DNA from: Bradyrhizobium murdochi
GTDB taxonomy: Bacteria; Pseudomonadota; Alphaproteobacteria; Rhizobiales; Xanthobacteraceae
Assembly (NCBI RefSeq): GCF_000472965.1
Contig: NZ_AXAU01000005.1
Coordinates: forward strand, 1-64,000
Direction: 5' to 3'
Length of the DNA stretch: 64,000 nt
The notes below the pieces were generated by a model. That model saw only the letters and a list, made by a program, of their open reading frames with translations, was not told the DNA's origin and searched no databases. Below, piece after piece: positions 35,758 through 44,709 of this stretch. The position numbers were made by a program, and so were the translations under genes. Numbering within the stretch: the stretch's first letter is position 1; each line of letters begins with the position of its first letter.

Positions 35758-37086
35758 TCAGCGCTCGCGGAACGCGCGGGTGATCTCGTCGCGCAGCGGA
35801 CCGAGCAGATATTCGAACAGGGTGCGCGGACGCGTCGGCACGATCACTTCGGCGGGCATGCCGGCCTGCAGATCGATGCGCGACTTCTTGACGTCGTCGG
35901 GATCGAGCGCGACCTCGACGGCGTAATAGCCTTGCCCGGATTTGTCGTCGGTCAGGCGGTCGGCGGACACCGTGTGCACGGTGCCGTAGAGCCGGGGACG
36001 CTCGATATAGTTGACGCCGGTGAGCTGCACCTCGGCACGGTGGCCGACGGCGACGTCGTTGATATCAGAGAGCTTCAGTCTTGCGGCGGCGATCAGCGGA
36101 TTGTCGGTGGGCACGATGTCCATCAGCCGCGCGCCGGGTTGGATCACGCCGCCCTCGGTAAAGACGTCGAGGCCGACCACCGAGCCGGTCGCCGGCGCCG
36201 TAATCCGCGTGCGGACCAACACGTCCGTGGCGGCGTCGATCTTGGGCGTCAGTTCCGCGAGCTTGTTTTCGGTCGCGCGCAACTGGTCGGTGATCTCGCT
36301 CATCCGTGCGCGTTCCACCCTGGCGATCTCGAGATCGTTCTGCGCGATCTGCTGCTGCATGCCGGCGATGCTGGCCTGCTGCGCGCCAATATCGGCCTTC
36401 AGCCGGGCGTCCTCGCGCTGCAAAGCAAGGATGCGGGTCTTTGGCGTATAGCCTTGCGCGAACAGATGCTGCGCGCCGTTCATCTCGTCGGTCAGCAGTT
36501 CCCGCTGTTTCTCGGTGCCGGCAAGCTGCGCCTGCGTGCCCGCGATCTGCGCTTCGAGCTCCTTGATCTTGCCGCGCAGCACCGCCGTCTCGGCGGCGAA
36601 CTGGTGCTTTCGCGCCGCCATCATCGCGGTCTCGTTGGCCATGGCCTGGCGCGCCGCGGATAGTTCGCTGCGCGCGCGGAGATGTTCGTCGAACTCCGGC
36701 GCATCCTTTCGGTCGCGTTCGGCGACCAGCCGTGCGCGCGCGGCCAGCGCAGCGTCGCGATCGGCCGCCAGCACATCGAGCTTGGCGCGCGGGTCGCTGT
36801 CGTCGAGCTGGATCAGGAGCTGACCTTTTTCGACGCGCGCGCCGTCGCGCACGGTGAGCTGGCGCACGACGCCGCCATAGGGGTGCTGCACGCTCTGCCG
36901 CCGCCCCTCGACCTGGAGGTTGCCGCTGGCAATGGCTGCGCCAGAGATCGGCGCGAGCGTCCCCCACATCGTCATCGCGGCAAGGAACGCCGCCACCACG
37001 CCGGCGCCTAGCAGCGCCGGCCGCGAGGGGCGTGCGTAGCGCGCACGGTCGCGCATCGGGGCGAAGCCGTCGCCGATCGCCGTCAT
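35758..37086 (-). CDS. Type I secretion periplasmic adaptor (HlyD family)
   Basis: Membrane-fusion protein linking the ABC exporter to an outer membrane TolC-type channel. The 442 residues have a short cytoplasmic N-terminus, one membrane helix (about 25-45), a lipoyl-like half (VQHPYGGVVRQLTVRDGARV), long coiled-coil hairpin (about 100-270), the second lipoyl half (ITAPATGSVVGLDVFTEGG), and a beta-barrel. Its ATG overlaps the ABC gene stop as ATGA. No TolC homologue is nearby. Confidence 0.92.
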   Translation of the reverse strand: MTAIGDGFAPMRDRARYARPSRPALLGAGVVAAFLAAMTMWGTLAPISGAAIASGNLQVEGRRQSVQHPYGGVVRQLTVRDGARVEKGQLLIQLDDSDPRAKLDVLAADRDAALAARARLVAERDRKDAPEFDEHLRARSELSAARQAMANETAMMAARKHQFAAETAVLRGKIKELEAQIAGTQAQLAGTEKQRELLTDEMNGAQHLFAQGYTPKTRILALQREDARLKADIGAQQASIAGMQQQIAQNDLEIARVERARMSEITDQLRATENKLAELTPKIDAATDVLVRTRITAPATGSVVGLDVFTEGGVIQPGARLMDIVPTDNPLIAAARLKLSDINDVAVGHRAEVQLTGVNYIERPRLYGTVHTVSADRLTDDKSGQGYYAVEVALDPDDVKKSRIDLQAGMPAEVIVPTRPRTLFEYLLGPLRDEITRAFRER

Positions 37087-38816
37087 GACGCGCGCCCCGC
37101 GGCGGCCTGCTGGAGCGCGTGGTAGACCTCGCCCGGCGGACCCAGCATGTCGAGCATGCCGCCGCGCAGCACCATCATGACGTCGACGATGTCGAGAATG
37201 GTGGTGCGGTGGGTGATCACGATGATGGTGGCACCCTCGCTCTTGGCCTGCAGCAGCGCCACCTTCAGCGCCTCTTCGCCGGGAGCGTCGAGATTGGCGT
37301 TGGGCTCGTCGAGCACGAGCAGCGGCGGGCGGCCGAGCAGCGCTCGCGCCAGCGCCAGACGCTGGCGCTGGCCGCCGGACAGGCCGACGCCGCCGGGACC
37401 CAATCTGGTGTCGTATTGCTTCGGCAGGTCGAGCACCATCTCGTGAATGCCGGCGCGCTTGGCGGCGTCGATGATCTCGTCCGTCGAAGCATCGCCGAAA
37501 CGGGCGATGTTCTCGCGTACGGTGCCGGCGAACAGGCCGACGTCCTGCGGCAAATAGCCGACATGGCGGCCGAATTCGAGCGGGTCCCAGTGGCTGTAGT
37601 CGAGCCCGCCGAAACGCAACCGTCCATCGGCCGGTAGGATGGCGCCGACCAGAAGGCGGGCCAGCGTGCTCTTGCCGGAGCCGCTCGGGCCGACGATGCC
37701 GAGCGCCTGGCCGCCGCCAAGCTCGAACGTCAGGTCCCTGATGACGGGCTCCTTGCGCGCCGGCAGCAGGCAGCGCAGTTCGCGCACTTCGATGGTGTTG
37801 CGCGCCCGCGGCACGATGGTGTGCGGCGGCGTCAGGTCGATCTCGCCGAGCAGCTCGCGCACCTCCGCATAGGCCTCGCGCGCGCCGATGAACTGCTTCC
37901 AGGTGCCGACCGCCTGTTCCACCGGGACCAGCGCCCGGCCCATCACGATGCTCGCGGCGAAGATGGTTGCCGGCGTGATCGCGTGGTCGATGGCGAGCCA
38001 GGCGCCGGTGCCGAGCATCAGCGATTGCAAGAGCAAGCGGAAAAAGCGGATGGAGGAGGTCATCACCGCGTTCTTGTCGCTGGCAAGCGCCTGCTGCACC
38101 AGCATCGACGAGCGCTGGCTCTGCCAGTTGCGCTCCACCGCCGGCTGCATGCCCATCGCGCGGATCACGTCGGCATGGCGCAGGATGTTTTCGGTGAACA
38201 CGTAGGACTGGTTGCCAGCGGCCTCGGCTTCCTTCATCGGCTCGCGAGTCATCACCTCGTTGAGACCGGCGAGGCCAAGCAGCAGAACCGCGCCGATGGT
38301 CGCGACGATGCCCAGCAGCGGATGGATGAAGAACAGCAGCATCAGATAGATCGGGATCCACGGCAGGTCGAACGCGAAATAGATGCCGGGGCCGGTCACG
38401 AAGGTGCGGAACTGATCGAGATTGCGCAATTGCTGCGCGCCGCGCGATGCGCCGCGCTGCGCCGAGCGCACCACCAGCGCCTCGAACACGCGCGCGGACA
38501 ATTCCATGTCGAGGCGGATGCCGCAGCGGATCAGGATGTACGAGCGCACCGCGTCCAGCGCCGCCATGGTGAGCAGCGCGATCGCCAGGATCAGGGTGAG
38601 GAGGACGAGCGTGGAAACGTTCTCGTTGAGCAGCACGCGGTTATAGACCTGCATCAAATAGAGCGGCGAACTCAGATAAAGCAGGTTGATGGCGCTGGAG
38701 AACAGTCCGGCCCAGAGGAATTGTGGCCATAGCGCGACCAGCGCCTGGCGAAGATCATCGATCCGTCGCGCCGGCGCGACGGAGTCGTCAAGAGTGGTCA
38801 GCATGCCCGTAGGCAT
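37083..38816 (-). CDS. Type I secretion ABC transporter (permease-ATPase)
   Basis: The 577-residue fusion of six-helix membrane domain and ATPase is of the PrtD/AprD type. The N-terminal membrane part starts near residue 30 without a C39 peptidase domain, so no leader cleavage is expected. The ATPase has Walker A GPSGSGKST (about 375), signature LSGGQRQRLALARAL, Walker B LLVLDEPNANLD, and H-loop ITHRT. It is followed without a gap by the HlyD-type gene. Confidence 0.93.
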   Translation of the reverse strand: MPTGMLTTLDDSVAPARRIDDLRQALVALWPQFLWAGLFSSAINLLYLSSPLYLMQVYNRVLLNENVSTLVLLTLILAIALLTMAALDAVRSYILIRCGIRLDMELSARVFEALVVRSAQRGASRGAQQLRNLDQFRTFVTGPGIYFAFDLPWIPIYLMLLFFIHPLLGIVATIGAVLLLGLAGLNEVMTREPMKEAEAAGNQSYVFTENILRHADVIRAMGMQPAVERNWQSQRSSMLVQQALASDKNAVMTSSIRFFRLLLQSLMLGTGAWLAIDHAITPATIFAASIVMGRALVPVEQAVGTWKQFIGAREAYAEVRELLGEIDLTPPHTIVPRARNTIEVRELRCLLPARKEPVIRDLTFELGGGQALGIVGPSGSGKSTLARLLVGAILPADGRLRFGGLDYSHWDPLEFGRHVGYLPQDVGLFAGTVRENIARFGDASTDEIIDAAKRAGIHEMVLDLPKQYDTRLGPGGVGLSGGQRQRLALARALLGRPPLLVLDEPNANLDAPGEEALKVALLQAKSEGATIIVITHRTTILDIVDVMMVLRGGMLDMLGPPGEVYHALQQAAAGRAS

Positions 38817-38890
38817 TCGGCGATCACCTTAAGCGAGTTGATGTGGCGCTGCGCGATCTATTCGTGCAGCGCATATGATATTGGAGACGT

Positions 38891-38915
38891 GGCGTGGGGA
38901 TGCGCTCCCCACGCC
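38891..38915. terminator. Strong hairpin inside T1SS operon
   Basis: A perfect 10-bp stem (38891-38900 with 38906-38915) and 5-nt loop lies between the 96-residue gene and the ABC gene. On the minus strand it is not followed by a T run, so it looks like a processing, stabilising or partial-attenuation hairpin rather than a full terminator. It could allow far more substrate than transporter mRNA. Confidence 0.5.
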
Positions 38916-38948
38916 GCGCAGTTTTGAAATGTCCGAACTCAACTGGAG

Positions 38949-39239
38949 TTAGGCGAGGCCGTGGAGAAGGCCACCGACATCGAGATGGCCGACATCGGCG
39001 CTGGCGCCGATCAAAGTCGGTGCGGAAACCGAGGCGTCGACACCGTTGAGCCCTGCCGAGAGGTCGATGCTCGGGTTAGTCTCAACTACTGCGCCGAGAT
39101 CGAACAGGTTCGACAGGTCCGCTGTGCCGCTGGCGCTGGCAGAAGCGCTACCGCTGGCGCTTGCGCCGCCAAGTACACCGGTGGCGGTTCCAAGCAGGCC
39201 ATCGACGGTACCAAGCAGGTTTCCGAGTAGTGCAGCCAT
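38949..39239 (-). CDS. Small Gly/Ala/Ser-rich protein, candidate T1SS substrate
   Basis: A 96-residue acidic, low-complexity protein of no known family. It starts MAALLGNLLGTVDGLLGTAT, then an alternating SASGSASASASG tract (residues 27-38), and ends GHLDVGGLLHGLA. AGGAG 8 nt before the ATG at 39239 is a strong ribosome site; the longer upstream frame is not supported. There is no cleavable signal peptide and no Cys. Position at the head of the secretion operon and a motif shared with the last gene suggest export by this system. Confidence 0.72.
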   Translation of the reverse strand: MAALLGNLLGTVDGLLGTATGVLGGASASGSASASASGTADLSNLFDLGAVVETNPSIDLSAGLNGVDASVSAPTLIGASADVGHLDVGGLLHGLA

Positions 39240-39448
39240 ATAGTCAACTCCTATGAAGGTTGGCTGGAATGCGACGAACGTCGCGGTGCAAGAAGCCACG
39301 GCAGCCAGAAAGGTTGCGGACTCACATGCGGCGTTTTGGTGATGATTTGTTGGGAAGGGAACTTTCCGCTGTTGCCGGTCGGCGGCGGTCCGACCATGAT
39401 GCAAGGTCTCCTTTGTAAGATTCCCTTGGGAAGGTGTTTGGAAAGTCG

Positions 39449-40699
39449 ATGCCGGAAGATAAAGCGGATGTTGTGGTGCTCGGTGCGGGCATCGTCGGGG
39501 TATCGACGGCGTTTGCCGCGCGGCAGCGCGGAATGTCGGTCGTACTCGTCGATCGGCACGAGCCGGGCAGCGAGACCTCATACGGCAATGCCGGCATCAT
39601 CAGCAGCGGCTCGATCACGCCGCTCAACAATCCATCGCTGTGGACGTCGCTGCCGAAATACCTCAGCAACCGCCATGCGGCATTGCGTTGGAATCCGCTT
39701 TGGGCGGTGCAGAACGCGGGCTGGGTCGCGCGCTTTCTGGCCAATTCGGCCGCGTCGCGGCTTGGGCCGCGCGCGACCGCGCTGCATGGCTTGATCGGTG
39801 CATCGGCGAAACTGCATCGGGAATGGATCGTGCAAGCGGGAGCGGGACATCGCATTCGCGAGACCGGCTGGCTCAGGGCGTGGCGCAGCGATGCGGTTCT
39901 CGCGGCGAAGCGGGAGCAGGCCATGCTGGCCGAATACGGCATCGCCAGCGAATGGCTCGACCGCCAGGCCATCTCCGCGCTCGAGCCGGATATTGTGCCC
40001 GTTTATAAAGTGGGCCTGCTGCACAGCCAGACCGCCTCGGTCGACTCGCCAGGCGAAGTGGTCAAGGCCTATGCGCGGATGTTCGCGAATGCCGGCGGCC
40101 GGGTGAGGCAGGCGGACATCAAGGCGATCATACCCGACGGCGATGGCTGGCGCGTGATGCTGGCCGATGGCGAGATTTCGGCGCGTCACGTCGTGGTCGC
40201 GCTGGGACCGTGGTCTGCCGATATGGTGCGGCCGCTCGGCTATCGCGTACCGCTGGCCTATGAGCGCGGCTACCATCGCGAATTCAAGCCGAACCCGGCG
40301 CGGTCCTTGCGCCGTCCGATCTATGACATCGATGGCGGCTTCATCATGACCCCGATGGAGCAGGGCATCCGCGTCACCTCGGGCGTCGAACTGACCGACC
40401 GCGATGCGCCGTCCTCGTTCGCCCAGCTCGACCAAGTGGTTCCGCTCGCGCGTGGCGTCCTGGAGTTCGGCGACGCTGTCGGCGATGCATGGCGCGGCTC
40501 AAGGCCGACACTGCCCGACAGCCTGCCAATGATCGGCCCGGCGCCGCGGCATGCCGGGCTTTGGCTTGCGTTCGGCAACCAGCATATCGGCTTCACGACT
40601 GGTCCCGCAACCGGCGCCGCCATCGCCGCCATGATTGCCGGCGCGCCGCTGCCTTACGATGTGACGCCGTTCGCGCCGAGTCGCTACATTCGAGACTGA
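39449..40699 (+). CDS. FAD-dependent D-amino acid dehydrogenase-like oxidoreductase
   Basis: DadA/DAO-family flavoenzyme. The 416 residues start with an FAD-binding Rossmann fold VVVLGAGIVGVSTAFAARQ, then SETSYGNAGIISSGS typical of DadA, and end with PDSLPMIGPAPRHAGLWLAF and GNQHIGFTTGPATGA. GGAAAG precedes the ATG at 39449. It is immediately upstream of a peptide importer, so a role in using D-amino acids or related amines from imported peptides is a fair inference. Confidence 0.88.
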   Translation: MPEDKADVVVLGAGIVGVSTAFAARQRGMSVVLVDRHEPGSETSYGNAGIISSGSITPLNNPSLWTSLPKYLSNRHAALRWNPLWAVQNAGWVARFLANSAASRLGPRATALHGLIGASAKLHREWIVQAGAGHRIRETGWLRAWRSDAVLAAKREQAMLAEYGIASEWLDRQAISALEPDIVPVYKVGLLHSQTASVDSPGEVVKAYARMFANAGGRVRQADIKAIIPDGDGWRVMLADGEISARHVVVALGPWSADMVRPLGYRVPLAYERGYHREFKPNPARSLRRPIYDIDGGFIMTPMEQGIRVTSGVELTDRDAPSSFAQLDQVVPLARGVLEFGDAVGDAWRGSRPTLPDSLPMIGPAPRHAGLWLAFGNQHIGFTTGPATGAAIAAMIAGAPLPYDVTPFAPSRYIRD

Positions 40700-40796
40700 G
40701 ATGGCGGACCCGGCGGCCAAACTGGACTCGTTCGGACTCTTTTGACCGCAAAAGTTGCACCGGACCAGGTGCTTGTCGCATGATTGCAGCCTGCAA

Positions 40797-40812
40797 TGGC
40801 ACACACATTGCA
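40797..40812 (+). promoter_or_regulatory. Sigma-54 promoter for peptide ABC importer
   Basis: TGGCAC at 40797-40802 and TTGCA at 40808-40812 have the exact 5-nt spacing of the sigma-54 (-24/-12) consensus, with GG and GC ten bases apart. Transcription would start near 40823, leaving about 125 nt of leader before the first permease gene at 40950. It suggests RpoN and an enhancer-binding activator control the importer, as for many nitrogen-scavenging systems. Confidence 0.7.
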
Positions 40813-40949
40813 TCGTCGCAACAGGCAGGCGTCGCGTTGGGAAATCGTTGCAATCGTCCCTTGCATGGGACGACAGTTTGGTGACACTTGCCCTTGCTTC
40901 GCCGACCCGAGGAATGCGCCTGCGCGCCGGTCGGCGCTGGAGTTTGTTG

Positions 40950-41867
40950 ATGTTGCGTCTGATTGCCCGGCGTCTTGCTCTCGGTGTGCTGGTCGCGCTG
41001 ACCGTCATGACGCTTGCATTCCTGCTGACGCGGCTGTCGGGCGATCTTGCGGTTTCGATTGCGGGTCCGCAGGCGACGCAGGCCGACGTCGAAATCGTGC
41101 GTAAGGCCTATGGCCTCGACCGCCCGCTCTATGTCCAGTTCTTCGCCTGGACCGGCCGCGCCATGGTCGGCGACTTCGGCCAGAGCTATTTCTTCAAGGA
41201 CAGCGTGGCGAACCTGATCCAGAAGCGCCTGCCGATCACGCTGACGCTCGGCCTGGTGGGCTTAAGCCTCGCCTTGCTGATCTCGCTTCCGCTCGGCATC
41301 CTGGCGGCGCTGCGCGAAAACACCTGGATCGATCGCGGCGTCACCCTGTTCACGATGGTGGGGCAGGCCGTGCCGAGCTTCTGGCTGGCGCTGATCCTGA
41401 TGATCGTGCTCGGCCTGCAGCTCGGCATCCTGCCCATCTCGGGCACTGGCACCTGGCAGCATTTCGTGATGCCCGGTATCGTGCTTGCCTTCACCGCGAT
41501 CCCGGCGCTGACGCGGCTGACGCGCTCCGGCATGATCGAGGCGATGGCCTCCGATTACATCCGAACCGCGCGCGCCAAAGGCCTGTCGCGGGCGCGCATC
41601 ATCTTCAAGCACGCGCTGCGCAACGCCGCCATCCCCGTGGTGTCGATCGCCGCGGTCCAGCTCGGCTTCATGCTGGGCGGCTCCATCGTCATCGAAACGG
41701 TGTTCGCGCTGCATGGCGTCGGCTATCTCGGCTGGGAGAGCATCGCCAAGAATGATTTCCCTGTCGTGCAGGCGGTGGTGCTGGTGCTGGCCGTGTTCTA
41801 TATCGGCCTCACGCTCTTGGCCGACATCCTCAATGCGCTGCTCGATCCGAGGCTGAGGACCGGATGA
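40950..41867 (+). CDS. Oligopeptide ABC transporter permease (DppB-like)
   Basis: First of two inner-membrane permeases of a peptide importer. The 305 residues have an N-terminal helix MLRLIARRLALGVLVALTVM, GLDRPLYVQFFAW, and the coupling loop EAMASDYIRTARAKGLSRAR (EAA motif), then SIVIETVFALHGVGYLGWES. GGAG 7 nt upstream fixes the ATG. Its stop overlaps the next gene start (ATGA). Confidence 0.93.
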   Translation: MLRLIARRLALGVLVALTVMTLAFLLTRLSGDLAVSIAGPQATQADVEIVRKAYGLDRPLYVQFFAWTGRAMVGDFGQSYFFKDSVANLIQKRLPITLTLGLVGLSLALLISLPLGILAALRENTWIDRGVTLFTMVGQAVPSFWLALILMIVLGLQLGILPISGTGTWQHFVMPGIVLAFTAIPALTRLTRSGMIEAMASDYIRTARAKGLSRARIIFKHALRNAAIPVVSIAAVQLGFMLGGSIVIETVFALHGVGYLGWESIAKNDFPVVQAVVLVLAVFYIGLTLLADILNALLDPRLRTG

Positions 41868-42745
41868 GCGAGCCGATTGCCATTCAGGCGCCGCAGCCTT
41901 CGAGCATAGGTAGCTCGCGCATCGGCGCCGCCGGCTTTGCGATCGGGATTGCCATCGTCGCGCTCGTCGTTGCGGCGGCGCTCGTCGGCAACGCGCTGGT
42001 GCCGCAGGACCCGTTCACCCAGGACCTCGGCAATCGCCTCAAGCCGCCGTTCTGGATGGAGGGCACCCAGCCGGGCCATTGGCTCGGCACCGACCAGCTC
42101 GGCCGGGACTATCTCGCGCGGCTGGTCTATGGCGCGCGCATTTCGCTCCTTATCGGCATCATGACGGTGATCACGTCGGGGCTGATCGGCATCACGCTCG
42201 GCGTGCTCGGCGGGTTTTTCGGCGGCCGTGTCGACGATTTCGTGCTGTTCGCCATCACGACGCGATTGTCGATCCCAGTCGTGCTGGTCGCGCTTGCGGT
42301 GGTCGGGCTGATGGGATCGGGCCTCGGGCTCGTCGTCGCCACCCTCGGGCTGTTGTTATGGGACCGCTTCGCGGTCGTCGCGCGCGCGACCACCATGCAG
42401 GTTCGCAACCACGACTACGTTAGTGCGGCCTGGTGCGCCGGCGCCTCGATGCCGCACATCCTGATCAAGGAGATTTTGCCGAACATAGCGAGCCATCTTG
42501 CCGTGGTGGCAACGCTGGAGATGGCGCTGGCCATCCTGCTCGAGGCTGCCCTGTCGTTCCTGGGGCTGGGCGTGCCGCCGCCGCTGCCGTCCTGGGGGCT
42601 GATGATCGCCGAGGGCAAGGACTACATGTTCTTTTCGCCCTGGGTGATCATGATCCCCGGCGCAGCCCTGGCAGTTCTGGTGCTTGGCATCAATCTGGTC
42701 GGCGACGGGCTGCGCAATCTGCTCGGCGCGGAGCGGCTGCGATGA
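41864..42745 (+). CDS. Oligopeptide ABC transporter permease (DppC-like)
   Basis: The second permease, 293 residues. Features are an N-terminal membrane helix (about 25-48), the DppC-type segment HWLGTDQLGRDYLARLVYGA, the EAA loop (NHDYVSAAWCAGASMPHILI), and LLEAALSFLGLGVPPPLPSW near the C-terminus. It overlaps both neighbours by 4 nt, so the operon is translationally coupled. Confidence 0.94.
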   Translation: MSEPIAIQAPQPSSIGSSRIGAAGFAIGIAIVALVVAAALVGNALVPQDPFTQDLGNRLKPPFWMEGTQPGHWLGTDQLGRDYLARLVYGARISLLIGIMTVITSGLIGITLGVLGGFFGGRVDDFVLFAITTRLSIPVVLVALAVVGLMGSGLGLVVATLGLLLWDRFAVVARATTMQVRNHDYVSAAWCAGASMPHILIKEILPNIASHLAVVATLEMALAILLEAALSFLGLGVPPPLPSWGLMIAEGKDYMFFSPWVIMIPGAALAVLVLGINLVGDGLRNLLGAERLR

Positions 42746-43719
42746 GTGCGCTCTTGGACGTGGAGGAGCTTCAGGTAACGTTCGGCCGCACCGCGGCGGT
42801 GCGCGGCGCCTCGTTCCGGGTCGAGAGGGGCGAGACCCATTGCCTGGTCGGCGAGTCCGGCTGCGGCAAGTCGGTCACGGCGCTCGCGGTAATGAACCTG
42901 CTCGCCCGCGGCGGCCAGCGTTCGGCGAAAAAGATGAGCTTCGCCGGCACCGACCTCACGTCGTTGTCGGACCGCGAGATGGCGCGCCTGCGCGGCAACC
43001 GCATGGCCATGATCTTTCAGGAGCCGATGACCAGCCTCAATCCGGCTTTCACCATCGGTTCGCAGATGGCGGAGGTGATGACGCGCCACAAGGGCGGCTC
43101 GCGCGCGGCGGCCCTTGACCGCGCCGCCGAACTGATGGGCCGCGTCGGCATCACCGCGCCTGGCATGCGGCTCGGCCAGTTTCCGCACCAGCTCTCCGGC
43201 GGCCTGCGCCAGCGCGTCATGATCGCGATGGCGCTGATGTGCGATCCGGAACTGTTGATCGCCGACGAGCCGACCACCGCGCTCGACGTCACGGTGCAGG
43301 CGCAGATCCTGCGGCTGCTCGCCGGTCTCAAGCGCGAGCTCGGCCTCTCGATCCTGCTGATCACCCATGACCTCGGCATCGTCGCGCGCGTCGCCGACCA
43401 CGTGTCGGTCATGTATGCCGGCGAGGTGGTCGAGCGCGCGCCGACTGCGGACCTGTTCCGCGCGCCGCAGCATCCCTACACCCGCGGTCTTCTGTCCTGC
43501 GTGCCGGTGCCCGGCCGCGTGCAGCGCGACCGGCCGCTCGGCTCGATCCCCGGCGTCGTGCCGGCGATCGGGCCCGGCTTTGCCGGCTGCGCCTTTCGCT
43601 CGCGCTGCGCGCACGCCGACGAAACCTGCACGCGCGCGATACCGCGGCATCAGGCGGGCGATGCGCATGATTATCTTTGCCGGCTCGAGCCGGACTGGGC
43701 GGAGCTGCAACCCGCATGA
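42742..43719 (+). CDS. Oligopeptide ABC transporter ATPase (DppD-like)
   Basis: First ATPase of the importer, 325 residues. Walker A GESGCGKS (about 38-45), Q-loop MIFQEPMTSLNPAF, signature LSGGLRQRVMIAMAL, Walker B LLIADEPTTALD, and ITHDLGIVA are all present. The C-terminal oligopeptide-type region has three Cys (GCAFRSRCAHADETC), matching the Fe-S-like motif of this family. The start overlaps the permease stop. Confidence 0.95.
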   Translation: MSALLDVEELQVTFGRTAAVRGASFRVERGETHCLVGESGCGKSVTALAVMNLLARGGQRSAKKMSFAGTDLTSLSDREMARLRGNRMAMIFQEPMTSLNPAFTIGSQMAEVMTRHKGGSRAAALDRAAELMGRVGITAPGMRLGQFPHQLSGGLRQRVMIAMALMCDPELLIADEPTTALDVTVQAQILRLLAGLKRELGLSILLITHDLGIVARVADHVSVMYAGEVVERAPTADLFRAPQHPYTRGLLSCVPVPGRVQRDRPLGSIPGVVPAIGPGFAGCAFRSRCAHADETCTRAIPRHQAGDAHDYLCRLEPDWAELQPA

Positions 43720-44666
43720 CTGCCGCGATCGAGGTCGAGAACCTGCGGTGCGAATTCCGCGTCCACACCGGGCTGATGTCGGCGGAAAAGCGCGTGGTCG
43801 CGGTCGACGATGTCACCTTCAGCGTGCCGGCCGGTAGCGTGCTCGGCATCGTCGGCGAGTCCGGCTGCGGCAAATCCACGCTGGCGCGCCTGATCCTCGG
43901 GCTGCTCAAGCCGACGGGGGGAAGCGTGCTGGTCGATGGCAAGCGCCTGTTCGACCTCGACCGCAAGGCGCGGGCGCGATTGATCCAGCCGGTGTTCCAG
44001 GATCCGTTCGCCTCGCTCAATCCGCGCCGGCGCATCAAGGATATCGTCGCGCTGCCGCTTGCCGCCCAGGGCACGTTCTCGCGCGGCGAGATCGAGCGCC
44101 GGGTCGGCGGCATTCTCGAGCGCGTCGGCCTGTCGGCTGCGATGGGTGAGCGCATGCCGGCGCAACTTTCCGGCGGGCAACGCCAGCGCGCGGCGATTGC
44201 CCGCGCATTGGTGCTGGAGCCGCGGATCGTGATCTGCGACGAGCCGACCAGTGCGCTCGACGTCTCGGTGCAGGCGCAGATCCTCAATCTCTTGGCCGAC
44301 CTGCGCCGCGACCTCGGGCTGACTTACCTTTTCATCAGCCACAACCTCGCCGTCGTCGAGCATGTCGCGAGCGAAGTCGCGGTGATGTATCTCGGCCGGT
44401 TCGTCGAGCGGAACGAAACCGACGCGCTGTTTCGAAAGCCCCGCCACCCTTACACCCAGGCGCTCCTGGAAAGCGTGTTGACGCCGGAGCCGGGCAAGGG
44501 CGTACCGGACATCGGCCTCGGCGACGCCATGCCGGATCCGTCCAATATTCCGCCGGGCTGCCGGTTCAACCCGCGCTGCCGCATCGCGGTCGAACGCTGC
44601 CGTCATGAGGCGCCAAAGCCCATGGTCCGCCCGCCCCGGGGGATGGTAGAATGTCACTTGGCATAG
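43716..44666 (+). CDS. Oligopeptide ABC transporter ATPase (DppF-like)
   Basis: Second ATPase, 316 residues. It has Walker A GESGCGKST (about 49-57), Q-loop PVFQDPFASLNPRRRI, signature LSGGQRQRAAIARAL, Walker B IVICDEPTSALD, and the C-terminal GCRFNPRCRIAVERC motif. It overlaps DppD by 4 nt. The pair would form a heterodimeric motor for the two permeases. Confidence 0.95.
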   Translation: MTAAIEVENLRCEFRVHTGLMSAEKRVVAVDDVTFSVPAGSVLGIVGESGCGKSTLARLILGLLKPTGGSVLVDGKRLFDLDRKARARLIQPVFQDPFASLNPRRRIKDIVALPLAAQGTFSRGEIERRVGGILERVGLSAAMGERMPAQLSGGQRQRAAIARALVLEPRIVICDEPTSALDVSVQAQILNLLADLRRDLGLTYLFISHNLAVVEHVASEVAVMYLGRFVERNETDALFRKPRHPYTQALLESVLTPEPGKGVPDIGLGDAMPDPSNIPPGCRFNPRCRIAVERCRHEAPKPMVRPPRGMVECHLA

Positions 44667-44709
44667 GGCGTGTTTTGCGCCGTCTGTAATAGAAAAAATG
44701 GAGAGCGAT

